This document shows positions 22,601 to 36,073 of a stretch of DNA of 64,000 nucleotides, piece by piece. The first letter of the stretch is position 1. Each line of letters starts with the position of its first letter. The notes under the pieces are model-generated. The model did no database searches and was not told the DNA's origin. It was given only the letters and a program-made list of their open reading frames with translations. A program made the translations under genes and the position numbers. Source of the DNA: Anastatus disparis (lineage: Eukaryota; Arthropoda; Insecta; Hymenoptera; Eupelmidae); NCBI GenBank assembly GCA_017163975.1, contig JAFFSR010000347.1, positions 9,386,001 to 9,450,000 of the forward strand. Reading direction: 5' to 3'.

Positions 22601-24401
22601 TGGTTTATGGTTAATGGGTTTATGGTTTATGGGTTCTTATATTATAGGTTTATTGTTTATGGTTTATGGTTCCAGTTTTTATAAGTCTATTGTTTATAGG
22701 TTTATGGGTTTATAATTCATGGATCATAGTTTATGGTTTATGGGTTTACGGCTCATGGGTATATGGTTTTCTGATCAATAGTTCATAGGTTAATAGGTTC
22801 ATGGTTTATGGTTTATGAACCTGTGGTACATGGGTTTGTAGGTTTATGGTTTATAGGTTTATGGTTTATAGGTTTGTGGTTTATAAATTCATAGGTTTAT
22901 AGGTTTTTTGGTTTATAGTTTCTGGGTTCATGGTTTATGGGTTTACGGCTTATGGGTTTATGGTTGATGGGTTTATGGGCTTATGGTTCATGAGCTCATG
23001 GTTTAGGGGATTATGGTCTATGGGTCCGTAGTTTATGGGTTTATGGTTTGTGGGTTCCCGGTTCATGGATTTATGGTTTTTGGATTAATGGTTTATAGGT
23101 TAATGAGTTTATGGTTTATGGGTTAATGGTTTTTGGGTTTATGGTTTATGGGCTTATAGTTTATGGGTTCATGGTTCTTGCATTAATGGTTTATGGTTTT
23201 ATGGTTAATGTGTTTATGGTTAATGGGATTCTCGGTTTATGAGTTAATAATTCATGGGTTTATGGTTAATGGGTTTATGGTTTATGGGTTTATAGTTTCT
23301 GGGTTTATCGTTCATGGGTTTATGCCTTACGAGTTTATGGTTTATGGGTATATAGGCTTATGGTTCATGTTTTTATGGTTCATGGGATTATGTTTTATGG
23401 GTTTGTGGTTTGTGGGTTGATGGTTTATGGGCCTATGGTTCTTGGGCTTGTAGGTTAATGGTTTATAGGTTTATGGTTTATAGGTTTATGGTTTATGGGT
23501 TCATGGCTTATGGGTTCCTGGTTCATGGATTTATAGATTTTTGGGTCAATTGTTTATAGTTTAATGAGTTCATGGTTAATGGGTCAATGGTTTATGGGTT
23601 CATGGTTTGTGGGTTTATGGTTTATGGGTTTGTGGTCTATGGGTATATTGTTGATGCGTTTATGGTTCATTGTTTCATGGTTAAAGTGTTCATGGTTAAT
23701 GGGTTAATGGTTTCAGGATTAATAATTCACGGGTTCATGGTTAATGAGTTTATGGTTTCTGGGTTTATGGTTTATGGATTTACGGCTTATGAGTTCATGG
23801 TTCATCGGTTTATAGGCTAATGAATTATGGGCTTATAGTTTATGCGATTATACTTCATGGGTTCGTGGTTTATGGATTATTGGTTTATGGGTTAATGGTT
23901 TATGGGCCTGTGGTTTATGGGCTTGTAGGTTTATGGTTTATAGGTTAATGGTTTATAGATTTATGGTCTATCCGTTCACGGTTTATGGGTTCCTGGTTTA
24001 TGGATTTATGGTTTTTGGGTTAACGGTTAATAGGTTCATGGGTTTATGGTTTCTGGGCTTATGGTTTATGTGTTACGGTTCATGGATTTATGGTTTCTGG
24101 GTTAATGGTTTATAGGTTAATGGGTTTATGGTCTATGGTTCAATGGTTTATGGGTTTATGGTTTCTGGTATTATAGTTTATGAGTTTATGGTCTATGGGT
24201 TTATAATTTATGGGTTTCTGGTTTATGGTTTATGGGTTTACGGTTCATGGATTTGTGGTTTTTGGGTTAAGGGTTTATAGGTTAATTGGTTTATGGTTCA
24301 TGGGTTAATGGTTTATGAGTTTATGGTTTATGGCTTTATAGTTTATGGGTTTACGGTCAATGGGATTATAATTTATGGGCTTATGGTTTATGGGTTGATG
24401 G

Positions 24402-26986
24402 TTAATGTGGTAACGGTTTATGGGTCTATGGTGTATGGGTTTATAGTTAAAGGGTTCATGGTTTATGGGTTTATGGTTTATAGTTTATGAGATTACGGTT
24501 CATTGGTTTACGGTTTATGGGTTTATGGTTTTTGGTTTAATCGTTTGTAGGTCATGGGTTTATTGTTTGTAGGTTTATAATTATTGGATTTATGGTTTAT
24601 GTGTCCATGGTTTTTGTGTCCATGTTTTATGGATTTATGGTTTATGGGTTTCTGATTAATGAGTTGATGGTTTAGGGGTTTGTGGTTGATGGGTTTATGG
24701 TTAATGGGTTTATAGTTTATGGGTTCATAGTGAATGGGTTCATAGTTTATAGGATTATGGTTTATGGGATTATGGTAATTGGTATTATGGTTTATGGGAT
24801 TATGGTTTATGAGTTTACGATTTATGGGTTTATGGTCTTTGGGTTGATGGTTTATAGGTTAATGGTTCATGGGTTCATAATTATTGGGTTTATAGTTCAT
24901 GGGCTCATGATTATTGGGTTTATGGTTTCTGGGTTCTTGGTTTATGGGTTTGTGAATTATAGGTTAATAGTTTATGGGTGTATGGTTTATGGGCCTATGG
25001 TTGATGGGTTTATAGGTTTATGGTTTATAGGTTTATGGTTTATAGGTTTATCATTTATAGGTTTTTATCATTTTATCATTTATATCATTATTATAATTTA
25101 TGGGTTTACGGTTATTGGATTCATGGTTTTTGGATTAATGGTTTATAGGTTAATAAGTTTATAATTTATGGGTTAACGGTTCATGGGTTTATGGTGTATG
25201 GGTTTATAGATAATGGGTTCATGGTTTATGGGTTCATAATTAATGGGTTTATAGTTCATGGGCTCATGATTATTGGGTTTTTGGTTTCTGGGTTCATGGT
25301 TTATGGGTTTACGGCTTATTGGTTTATTGCTTATGGGTTTATAGTTCATGGCTTTATGGTTCATGGGCTAATGATTCATGAGAATATGGTTTATGGGTTT
25401 GTGAATTATAGGTTAATAGTTTATGGGTGTATGGTTTATAGGCCTATGGTTCATGGGTTTATAGGTTTATGGTTTATAGGTTTATGGTTTATAGGTTTAT
25501 GGTTTATAGGTTTATAGTTTATAGGTTTATGGTTTATAGCTTCTGGGTTCTTGGTTTATGGGTTTACAGCTTATAGGTTTATGGTTTATGGTTTTATGGG
25601 CTAATGGTCCATGGGCTTATAGTTTATGGGATTATTGGCTATGGGTCCATAATTCATGGGTTAATGGTTTATGGGCTTATGATTTATCAGCTTATGGTTG
25701 ATGGGTTTGTAGGTTTATGGTTTATGAGTCTATGGTCTACAGGTTTACGGTTCATGGGTTTATGGGTTCCCGGTTCATGGATTGATGGTTTTTAGGTTAA
25801 TGGTTTATAGGTTAGTTGGTTTATGGTTCATAGGTTGATGGTTGTTGGGTTCATGGTTTATGGGCTTATAGTTTATGGGTTGATGGTCTATAGGTTTATG
25901 GTTTATGGGTTTACGGTTTATGGGTTTATGGTTTTTGCGTTTATGGTTTATGGTTTTATGGTTAATGTGTTTATGCTTAATGGGTTTCTTGGTTTATGGG
26001 TTATCAATTCATGGGTTTATGGTTAATAGGTTTATGGTTCATGGGTTTATGGTTTTTGAGTTTATGGTTCATGGGTTTGCGGCTTATGAGTTTATGGTTT
26101 ATGGGTATATGCGCTTATGGTTCATGTGCTTATGGTTTATGGGATTATGGTTTATGAGTTTGTGCTTTATGGGTTAATGGTTTATTTGTTTATGGTTCAT
26201 GGGCCTATGGTTCATGGTTTTGTAGGTTAATGGTTTATGGGTTCATAGTTTATGGGTTTCTGGTTCATGGATTTATGGTATTTGGGCTAATGGTTTATAG
26301 GTTAATGGGTTTATGGGTTATTTGGTTTGTAGTTTCTGGGGTCATAATTTATGTGTTCACGGCTTATAGGTTCATGGTTTATGGGTTTTTGAGCTTATGG
26401 TTCATGGGATTATGGTCTATGGGTCCGTGGTTTATGGGTTAATGATTTTTTGGTTTATGGTTTATGGGCCTATGGTTGATGTGTTTGTAGGTTTGTGGTT
26501 CATAAGTCTATGATTTATAGGTTTATGGCTTATATGTTCCCGGTTCATGGATTTATGGGTTGAGGGTTAACCGTTCATAGGTTTATGGTTTATGGGTTAA
26601 TGGTTTTAGGGTTCATGGTTTATGAGCTTATAGTTTATGGGTTCATGGTCTATGGGTTTATGGTTTATGGGTTTATGGTTTATGGGTTCATGGTTTTTGC
26701 GTTTACAGTTTATGGTTTTATGGTTAATGTGTTCATGGTTAATGGGATTCTCGGTTTATGGGTTAATCATTAATGGGCTTATGGTTAATGGGTTTATGTT
26801 TCATGAGTTTACGGCTTATGAGTTTATGGTTTATGGGTATATGGGCTTATGGTTCATGTGCTTATGGTGTATGGGATTATGGTTTATGGGTTCGTGGTTC
26901 ATGGGTTAATGGTTTATGGGTTTATGATTGATGGGCCAATGGTTGATGGGTTTGTAGGTTAATGGTTTATAGGTTTATGGTTTATA
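24402..26986 (+). repeat. Array segment duplicated at 31621-34144 (first copy)
   Basis: The order of variant units is preserved base for base over about 2.5 kb relative to the copy 7219 bp downstream, including the rare insert TTATCATTTTATCATT near 25067. Small deletions reduce the offset to about 7160 toward the end. Confidence 0.85.
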
Positions 26987-27657
26987 GATACATAATTTAT
27001 GGGTTTCTGGTTCACGGATTTATAGATTTTTGGGTCAATGGTTTATAGTTTAATGGGTTTATGGTTAATGGGTCAATGGTTAATGGGTTCATGGTTTGTG
27101 GGCTTATCGTTTGAGGGGTTGCGGTCTATGGGTATATTGTTGATGCGTTTATGGTTTATGGTTTCATGGTTAAAGTGTTCATGGTTAATGGGTCATGGTT
27201 TATGGGTTCATAATTCATGGGATTATGGTTAATGGGTTTTTTGGTTTCTGGGTTTATGGTTTATGGATTTACGGCTTATGGGTTAATGGTTCATGTGTTT
27301 ATAGGCCTATGGATCATGGGCTTATGGTTTATGGGATTATAGTTTATCGGTTCGTGGTTCATGGGTAATGGTTTATGGGTTTATGGTTTATGGGCTTATG
27401 GTTCATGGGTTTGTAGGTTTATGGTTTATAGGTTTATGGTTTACAGGTTTATGGTTTATGGGTTCACGGTTTATGGGTCCCCGGTTTACGGATTCATGGA
27501 TTTTAGGTCAATGGTTTATAGGTTTATGGGTCAATGTTTTCTGGATTCATGGTTCATCGGTTTACGGTTCATGCATTTACGGTTTTTAGGTTAATGGTTA
27601 GTAGCTTATGGATTTATGGTTCATTGGTTCATAATTTATGGGTTTATGGTTCTTGGG

Positions 27658-28610
27658 TTAATGTTTTATGGGTTAATGGTTTACGGGTTTATAATTCATG
27701 GGTTTATGGTTCTTGCGTTTTTGATTAAAAGGTTTATGGTTTCTGCGTTTGCGGTTTATGGGCTTATGGTTTATGGAATTATTGTTTATTGGTTCGTGGA
27801 TCATAGGTTCATGGTTTATGAGTTCATAGTTAATGGGGCTATGGTTTATGGGTTTGCAGCTTTGTGTTTTATAGGTTTATGGTTTATGGGTTCATGGTTA
27901 ATGGGTTCCCGATTTATGGAATATGGTTTATGGGTTCATGTTTAATGGGTTCCTGGTTCATGGATTTATGGTTTTTGGGTTAATGGTCTATAGGTTAATG
28001 GGTTCAGAGGTTTTTTGGTTTATAGTTTCTGGGTTTATGGTTTATGGGTTTATGGTTCATGGGTTTATGCTTCATGGGTTTATGCGCTTATGGTTCATGG
28101 GCTTATGGTTAATGGGATTATGGTCCATGGGTTCGTGGTTTATGGGTTAATGCTTTATGGGTTTATGGTTTATGGGCCTATGGTTGATGGGTTTGTAGGT
28201 TTATAGATCATAAGTCTATGGTTTATAGGTTTATTGTTAATGGGTTTATGGTTCATGGGTTTATGGTTATTGGATTTATGGTTTATGAGTTCATGGCTAA
28301 TAGATTCATGGTTTATGATTTTCTGATTAATAAGTTGATGATTTATAGGTTTCTGGTTTATGGGCCTATGGGCTATGAGTTTATAGGTTTATGGTTCATG
28401 GGTTTATTGTTCATAGGTTTATGATTCAGGGGTTTATGGTTTATGGGTTTATGGTTAATGGGTTTATGGTTCATGGGTTTATGGTTCATGAGTTCATAGT
28501 GAATGGGTTCATGGTTTATGGGTTGTCGGTTTATAGTATATGGGATTATGGTTAATGGGTTTACGGTTTATGGGTTTGGTGTCTATGGGCTTATGGTTTA
28601 TAGGTTCATG
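27658..28610 (+). repeat. Array segment duplicated at 30683-31620 (first copy)
   Basis: The same unusual units (TTCTTGCGTTTTTGATT, GGTTCGTGGATCATAGG) recur at an offset of 3025 bp. The copy ends exactly where the second copy of the 2.5-kb duplication starts (about 31620), marking a recombination junction. Confidence 0.8.
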
Positions 28611-29033
28611 GTTTTTGCGTTTATGGTTTATGGTTTTATGGCTAATGTGTTTATGGTTAATGGGTTTCGTGGTTTATAGGTTAATAATTGATGGGTTTAT
28701 GGTTAATGGGTTTATGGTTTCTGGGTTTATGGTTTCTGGGTTTATACTTTATGGGTTTACAGTTTATGAACCTACGGTACATGGGTTTGTAGGTTTATGG
28801 TCTATAGGTTTATGGTTTATGAGTTTATGGTTTATGGGTTCATGTTTTATGGGTTCCTGGTTCATGGATTTCTGGTTTTTGGGTTAATGGTTTATAAGTT
28901 TATGGGTTAATAGGTTTTTTGGTTTATAGTTTCTGGGTTTATGGTTTATGGGTTTAAGGCTTATGGGTTTATGGTTCATGGGTTTATGGGCGTATGGTTC
29001 ATGGGCTTATGGTTTATGGGATTATGGTTCTGG

Positions 29034-29070
29034 GTTTTGTTGGTTGGAACAACAAAACAAAAAAAAAGAA
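29034..29070. other. Foreign hairpin plus A-run inside the GT array
   Basis: GTTTTGTTG-GTTGGAA-CAACAAAAC is a perfect 9-bp stem followed by an A9-type run. It is the only clear non-repeat word in 16 kb apart from the TTATCATT inserts. Confidence 0.7.
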
Positions 29071-30682
29071 TGGGTTTCGTGGTTTATAGGTAATTGATGG
29101 TTTATGGTTTATGGGTTTATGGTTAATGGGCCTATGGTTGATGGGTTTGTAGGTTTATGTTTCATAAGTCTATGGTTTATGGGTTTATGGTTTATGGGTT
29201 TATGGTTTATGGGTTCCTGGTTCATGGATTTATGGTTTTTAATTAATAGTTTATAGGTTAATGGGTTTATGGTTTATGAATAAATGGTTTTTGGGTTCAT
29301 GGTTTATGGGCTTTTAGTTTATGGTTTTATGGCTTATGTGTTTATGGTTAATGGGTTTCGTGGTTTATGGGTTAATAATTGATGGGTTTATGGTTAATGG
29401 GTTTATGGTTTCTGGGTTTATGGTTTATGGGTTTACGGCTTATGAGTTTATGGTTTATGGGTATATGGGCTCATGGTTCATGTGCCTATGGTTTATGGGA
29501 TTATGGTTTATGGTTAATGTGTTAATGGTTAATGGGTTTCTTGGTTTATGGGTTAATAGTTCATGGGTTCATCGTTTATGAGTTAATGGTTCATGGGTTT
29601 ATGGTTTATGGGCCTATGGTTCATGGGTTTGTAGGTTAATGGTTTATAGGTTTATGGTCTATAGGTTTATTGTTTATGGGTTCATGGTTTATGGGTTTCC
29701 AGTTTATGGATTTATAGATTTTTGGGTTAATGGTTTATAGTTTAATGGGTTTATGGTTAATGGGTCAATGGTTTATGGGTTCATGGTTTGTGGGTTTATG
29801 GTTTATGGGTTTGTGGTCTATGGGTATATTGTTGATGCGTTAATGGTTAATGGTTTCATGGTTAATGTGTTTATGGTTAATGGAGCTATGGTTCATGGGT
29901 TTGTAGGTTCATGTTTTATAGGTTTATGGTTTATGGGTTCGTGGTTAATGGGTTCTTGGTTCATGGATTATGGTTTATGGGTTCGTGGTTGATGGGTTAA
30001 TGGTTTATGGGTTTATGGTTGATGAACCTATGGTACATGGATTTGTAGGTTTATGGTTTATAGGTTTATGGTTTATAAGTTTATGGTTTATGGGTTCATG
30101 TTTCATGGGTTCCTGGTTCATGGATTTATGGTTTTTGGGTAAATGGTTTATAGGTTAATGGGTTTATAGTTTTTTTGGTTTATAGTTTCTATGTTCATGG
30201 TTTATGGGTTTACGACTTATGGGTTTATGGTTCATGGGTTTATGGGCTTATGGTTCATGAACTTATGGTTTATGGGATTATGGTCTATGGGTTCGTCGTT
30301 TATGGGTTAATGGTTTATGAGTTTATGGTTTATGGGCCTATGGTTGATGGGTTTGTAGGTATATGGTTCATAAGTCTATGGTTTATAGGTTTATGGTTTA
30401 TCGGTTTATAGTTTATGGGTTCCTGGTTCATGGATTTAAGGTTTTTGGTCAATGGTTCATAGGTTAATGGGTTGATGGTTTATGAATGAATGGTTTTTGG
30501 GTTTATGGTTTATGGGCTTATAGTTTATGGGTTTATGGTCCATGGGTTTATAATTTATGGGTTCATGGTTTTTGCGTTTATGGTTTATGGTTTTATGGCT
30601 AATGTGTTCATGGTTGATGGGTTTCGTGGTTTATGGGTTAATAATTGGTGGGTTTATGGTTAATGGGTTTATGGTTTTTGGG

Positions 30683-31620
30683 TTAATGTTTTATGGGTTA
30701 ATGGTTTACGGGTTTATAATTCATGGGTTTATGGTTCTTGCGTTTTTGATTGAAAGGTTTATGGTTTCTGCGTTAGCGGTTTATGGGCTTATGGTTTATG
30801 GAATTATTGTTTATGGGTTCGTGGATCATAGGTTCATGGTTTATGAGTTCATAGTTAATGGGGCTATGGTTCATGGGTTTGTAGGTTTATGTTTTATAGG
30901 TTTATGGTTTATGGGTTCATGGTTAATGGGTTCCCGGTTTATGGAATATGGTTTATGGGTTCATGTTTTATGGGTTCCTGGTTTATGGATTTATGGTTTT
31001 TGGGTTAATGGTTTATAGGTTAATGGATTCAGAGGTTTTTTGGTTTATAGTTTCTGGGCTTATGGTTTATGGGTTTACGGTTCATGGGTTTCTGCTTCAT
31101 GGGTTTATGGGCTTATGGTTCATGGGCTTATGGTTAATGGGATTATGGTCTATGGGTTCGTGGTTTATGGGTTAATGCTTTATGGGTTTATGGTTTATGG
31201 GCCTATGGTTGATGGGTTTGTAGGTTTATGGATCATAAGTCTATAGTTTATAGGTTTATTGTTAATGGGTTTATGGTTCTCGGGTTTATGGTTAATGGAT
31301 TTATGGTTAATGGATTTATGGTTTATGAGTTCATGGCTAATAGATTCATGGTTTATGATTTTCTGATTAATGAGTTGATGATTTATAGGTTTTTGGTTTA
31401 TGGGCCTATGGGCTATGAGTTTATAGGTTTATGATTCAGGGGTTATGGTTTATGGGTTTATGGTTAATGGGTTTATGGTTCATGGGTTTATGGTTCATGA
31501 GTTCATAGTGAATCGGTTCATGGTTTATGGGTTGACGGTTTATAGTATATGGGATTATGGTTAATGGGTTTACAGTTTATGGGTTTGTGGTCTATGGGCT
31601 TATGGTTTATAGGTTCATGG
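30683..31620 (+). repeat. Second copy of the 0.95-kb array duplication
   Basis: Matches 27658-28610 with scattered substitutions. It abuts the second copy of the 2.5-kb block. Confidence 0.8.
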
Positions 31621-34144
31621 TTAATGTGGTAACGGTTTATGGGTCTATGGTGTATGGGTTTATAGTTAAAGGGTTCATGGTTTATGGGTTTATGGTTTAT
31701 AGTTTATGAGATTACGGTTCATTGGTTTACGGTTTATGGGTTTATGGTTTTTGGTTTAATCGTTTGTAGGTGATGGGTTTATTGTTTGTAGGTTTATAAT
31801 TATTGGATTTATGGTTTATGTGTCCATGGTTTTTGTGTCCATGTTTTATGGATTTATGGTTTATGGGTTTCTGATTAATGAGTTGATGGTTTAGGGGTTT
31901 GTGGTTGATGGGTTTATGGTTAATGGGTTTATAGTTTATGGGTTCATAGTGAATGGGTTCATAGTTTATAGGATTATGGTTTATGGGATTATGGTAATTG
32001 GTATTATGGTTTATGGGATTATGGTTTATGAGTTTACGATTTATGGGTTTATGGTCTTTGGGTTGATGGTTTATAGGTTAATGGTTCATGGGTTCATAAT
32101 TATTGGGTTTATAGTTCATGGGCTCATGATTATTGGGTTTATGGTTTCTGGGTTCTTGGTTTATGGGTTTGTGAATTATAGGTTAATAGTTTATGGGTGT
32201 ATGGTTTATGGGCCTATGGTTGATGGGTTTATAGGTTTATGGTTTATAGGTTTATGGTTTATAGGTTTATCATTTATAGGTTTTTATCATTTTATCATTT
32301 TTATCATTATTATAATTTATGGGTTTACGGTTATTGAATTCCTGGTTTTTGGGTTAATGGTTTATAGGTTAATAAGTTTATAATTTATGGGTAAACGGTT
32401 CATGGGTTTATGGTGTATGGGTTTATAGATAATGGGTTCATGGTTTATGGGTTCATAATTAATGGGTTTATAGTTCATGGGCTCATGATTATTGGGTTTT
32501 TGGTTTCTGGGTTCATGGTTTATGGGTTTACGGCTTATTGGTTTATTGTTTATGGGTTTATGGTTCATGGCTTTATGGTTCATGGGCTAATGATTCATGA
32601 GAATATGGTTTATGGGTTTGTGAATTATAGGTTAATAGTTCATGGGTGTATGGTTTATAGGCCTATGGTTCATGGGTTTATAGGTTTATGGTTTATAGGT
32701 TTATGGTTTATAGGTTTATGGTTTATAGGTTTATAGTTTATAGGTTTATGGTTTATAGCTTCTGGGTTCTTGGTTTATGGGTTTACAGCTTATGGGTTTA
32801 TGGTTTATGGTTTTATGGGCTAATGGTCCATGGGCTTATAGTTTATGGGATTATTGGCTATGGGTCCATAATTCATGGGTTAATGGTTTATGGGCTTATG
32901 ATTTATGGGCTTATGGTTGATGGGTTTGTAGGTTTATGGTTTATGAGTCTATGGTCTACAGGTTTACGGTTCATGGGTTTATGGGTTCCCGGTTCATGGA
33001 TTTATGGTTTTTAGGTTAATGGTTTATAGGTTAGTTGGTTTATGGTTCATAGGTTGATGGTTGTTGGGTTCATGGTTTATGGGCTTATAGTTTATGGGTT
33101 TATGGTCTATAGGTTTATGGTTTATGGGTTTACGGTTTATGGGTTTATGGTTTTTGCGTTTATGGTTTATGGTTTTATGGTTAATGTGATTATGCTTAAT
33201 GGGTTTCTTGGTTTATGGGTTATCAATTCATGGGTTTATGGTTAATAGGTTTATGGTTCATGGGTTTGCGGCTTATGAGTTTATGGTTTATGGGTATATG
33301 CGCTTATGGTTCATGTGCTTATGGTTTATGGGATTATGGTTTATGGGTTTGTGCTTTATGGGTTAATGGTTTATGTGTTTATGGTTCATGGGCCTATGGT
33401 TCATGGTTTTGTAGGTTAATGGTTTATGGGTTCATAGTTTATGGGTTTCTGGTTCATGGATTTATGGTATTTGGGCTAATGGTTTATAGGTTAATGGGTT
33501 TATGGGTTATTTGGTTTGTAGTTTCTGGGGTCATAATTTATGTGTTCACGGCTTATAGGTTCATGGTTTATGGGTTTATGAGCTTATGGTTCATGGGATT
33601 ATGGTCTATGGGTCCGTGGTTTATGGGTTAATGATTTTTTGGTTTATGGTTTATGGGCCTATGGTTGATGTGTTTGTAGGTTTGTGGTTCATAAGTCTAT
33701 GATTTATAGGTTCATGGATTTATGGGTTCAGGGTTAATCGTTCATAGGTTTATGGTTTATGGGTTAATGGTTTTAAGGTTCATGGTTTATGGGCTTATAG
33801 TTTATGGGTTCATGGTCTATGGGTTTATGGTTTATGGGTTTATGGTTTATGGGTTCATGGTTTTTGCGTTTACAGTTTATGGTTTTATGGTTAATGTGTT
33901 CATGGTTAATGGGATTCTCGGTTTATGGGTTAATCATTAATGGGCTTATGGTTAATGGGTTTCATGAGTTTACGGCTTATGAGTTTATGGTTTATGGGTA
34001 TATGGGCTTATGGTTCATGTGCTTATGGTGTATGGGATTATGGTTTATGGGTTCGTGGTTCATGGGTTAATGGTTTATGGGTTTATGATTGATGGGCCAA
34101 TGGTTGATGGGTTTGTAGGTTAATGGTTTATAGGTTTATGGTTT
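31621..34144 (+). repeat. Second copy of the 2.5-kb array duplication
   Basis: Matches 24402-26986. A further stretch at 34180-34560 matches 28418-28790 (offset about 5761), so several duplications are layered here. Confidence 0.85.
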
Positions 34145-35601
34145 ATAGGTTTATGGTTTATGGGTTTATTGTTCATAGGATTATGATTCGGGGGTTATGG
34201 TTTATGGGTTTATGGTTAATGGGTTTATGGTTCATGGGTTTATGGTTCATGAGTTTATAGTGAATGGGTTCATGGTTTATGGGTTGACGGTTTATAGTAT
34301 ATGGGATTATGGTTAATGGGTTTACGGTTTATGGGTTTGTGGTCTATGGGCTTATGGTTTATAGGTTCATGGTTTTTGCGTTTATGGTTGATGGTTTTAT
34401 GGCTAATGTGTTTATGGTTAATGGGTTTCGTGGTTTATAGGTTAATAATTGATGGGTTTATGGTTAATGGGTTTATGGTTTCTGGGTTTATGGTTTCTGG
34501 GTTTATGGTTTCTGGGTTTATGGTTTCTGGGTTTATGGTTTATGGGTTTACAGTTTATGAACCTACGGTACATGGGTTTGTAGGTTAATGGTTTATAGGT
34601 TTATGGTCTATAGGTTTATTGTTTATGGGTTCATGGTTTATGGGTTTCCAGTTTATGGATTTATAGATTTTTGGGTTGATGGTTTATAGTTTAATGGGTT
34701 CATGGTTAATGGGTCAATGGTTTATGGGTTTATGGTTTATGGGTTTGTGGTCTATGGGTATATTGTTGATGCGTTAATGGTTTATGGTTTCATGGTTAAT
34801 GTGTTTATGGTTAATGGGTTTATGGTTTATGGGTTGATAATTCACGGGTTTACGGTTAATGGGTTAATGGTTTCTGGGTTTCTGGTTTATGGATTTGCGG
34901 CTTAGGGGTTTATGGTTTATGGGTTTATAGGCTTATGGATCATGGGCTTATGGTTTATGGGATTATAGTTTATGGGTTCGTGGTTTATGGGTTAATGGTT
35001 TATGGGTTCATGAATTATGGGCCTATGGTTCATGGGTTAGTAGGTTCATGGTTTTTGGGCCTATGGTTTATGGGTTTGTCGGTTTATGGTTTATAGGTTT
35101 ATGTTTTATAGGTTTATGGTTTATATGTCTATTGTTTATAGGTTTATGGTTTATGAGTTCATGGTTTGTGGGTTCCCGGTTCATGGATTTATGGTTTTTG
35201 GGTTAATGGTTTATAGATTAATGGGTTTATGGTTTATGGGTTAATGATTTCTGGGTTCATGGTTTATGGGTTTACGGCTTATGGGTACATGGTTAATGGG
35301 TTTATGGGTTTATGGTTCATGGGTTCATGGTTTATGCGTTTATGGTTTATGGTTTTATGGTCGATGGGTTTATGGTTAATGGGTTTATGGTTTATGGGTT
35401 CATATCTTATGGGTTTATTGTTTATGGTTTATGGGTTTATGTGTGTATTGGTTTGTTGTTTATGGGTTTATAAGTTTATGGGCTTATGGGTTTATGGTTT
35501 ATGGGTTTATTGTTAATGGGTTTATGGTTTATGGGTTTGTGGTTAATGGGATTATGGGTTATGAGTTAATGGGTTTATAGCTTATGGTTTTCGGGTTTAT
35601 G

Positions 35602-35624
35602 GTACAATTAATTTTTAATTGTAC
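35602..35624. repeat. Perfect palindrome at the array edge
   Basis: GTACAATTAA-TTT-TTAATTGTAC, a 10-bp stem with a 3-base loop, sits exactly where the GT array ends. Confidence 0.85.
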
Positions 35625-36073
35625 GTTTTTTCCTTGATCTTTTCATAGGACTTATCTGTAAAGCTTAGTAGGAGAATTATAGTTTATTGAAATTAAAAAA
35701 AAAAATGTTTCTTAACAAGTATTTTTATTTCTGTATCTATATCTGTAATCAATTGGAAGCATTCCGAAAAATTAGCAACTTAAACTTTTTTTGAGGGCAC
35801 ATTAAGGCTTGATCCTATAGTGATTATTTTTAATAACTTTTTTTTGTATTATTCGTTTTATTATTTATTCTTTTTTACTATAACAGATCCTGCTTCAGAC
35901 GTTACTTTTGATGATAATTCCAGTTCTTTTTTGCTTAGCACTGATATTAATTTCCACGTTTTTTCAATTACCCAGCGCTGACAATTGCAGTAGTATTTTT
36001 TTTTTGTACAACTTTTACAATAATGTTTGCGTTCTATTTTTAACACCATGCTCATATTAGCAGTCAAGTTTCT
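35625..36073. other. AT-rich spacer with decayed 37-bp repeats
   Basis: No gene. From about 35945, words such as AATTACCCAGCGCT are degenerate members of the next repeat. Confidence 0.5.

Larger units (their letters stand above)
19640..35602 (+). repeat. 16-kb degenerate 15-bp GT-rich minisatellite array
   Basis: The unit is an 8-mer plus 7-mer, TTTATGGG + TTTATGG, endlessly varied (TTCATGGG, TTAATGGG, TTTATAGG, TTTACGG). The plus strand is G/T-rich and C-poor throughout. Because 15 is divisible by three, all three forward frames stay open for long stretches as MVYGF-, GLWVY- and FMGLW-type repeats. These are by-products of the repeat and not genes: starts are everywhere and no domain occurs. 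Strong strand asymmetry recalls telomeric or subtelomeric DNA, but the motif is not a clean telomeric repeat. Confidence 0.95.

Noticed and set aside
24682..25164. 160-residue frame within the GT array as a candidate membrane protein
   Set aside because: It is the 15-bp repeat translated. The duplicate at 31901 and equal openness of other frames argue against coding.
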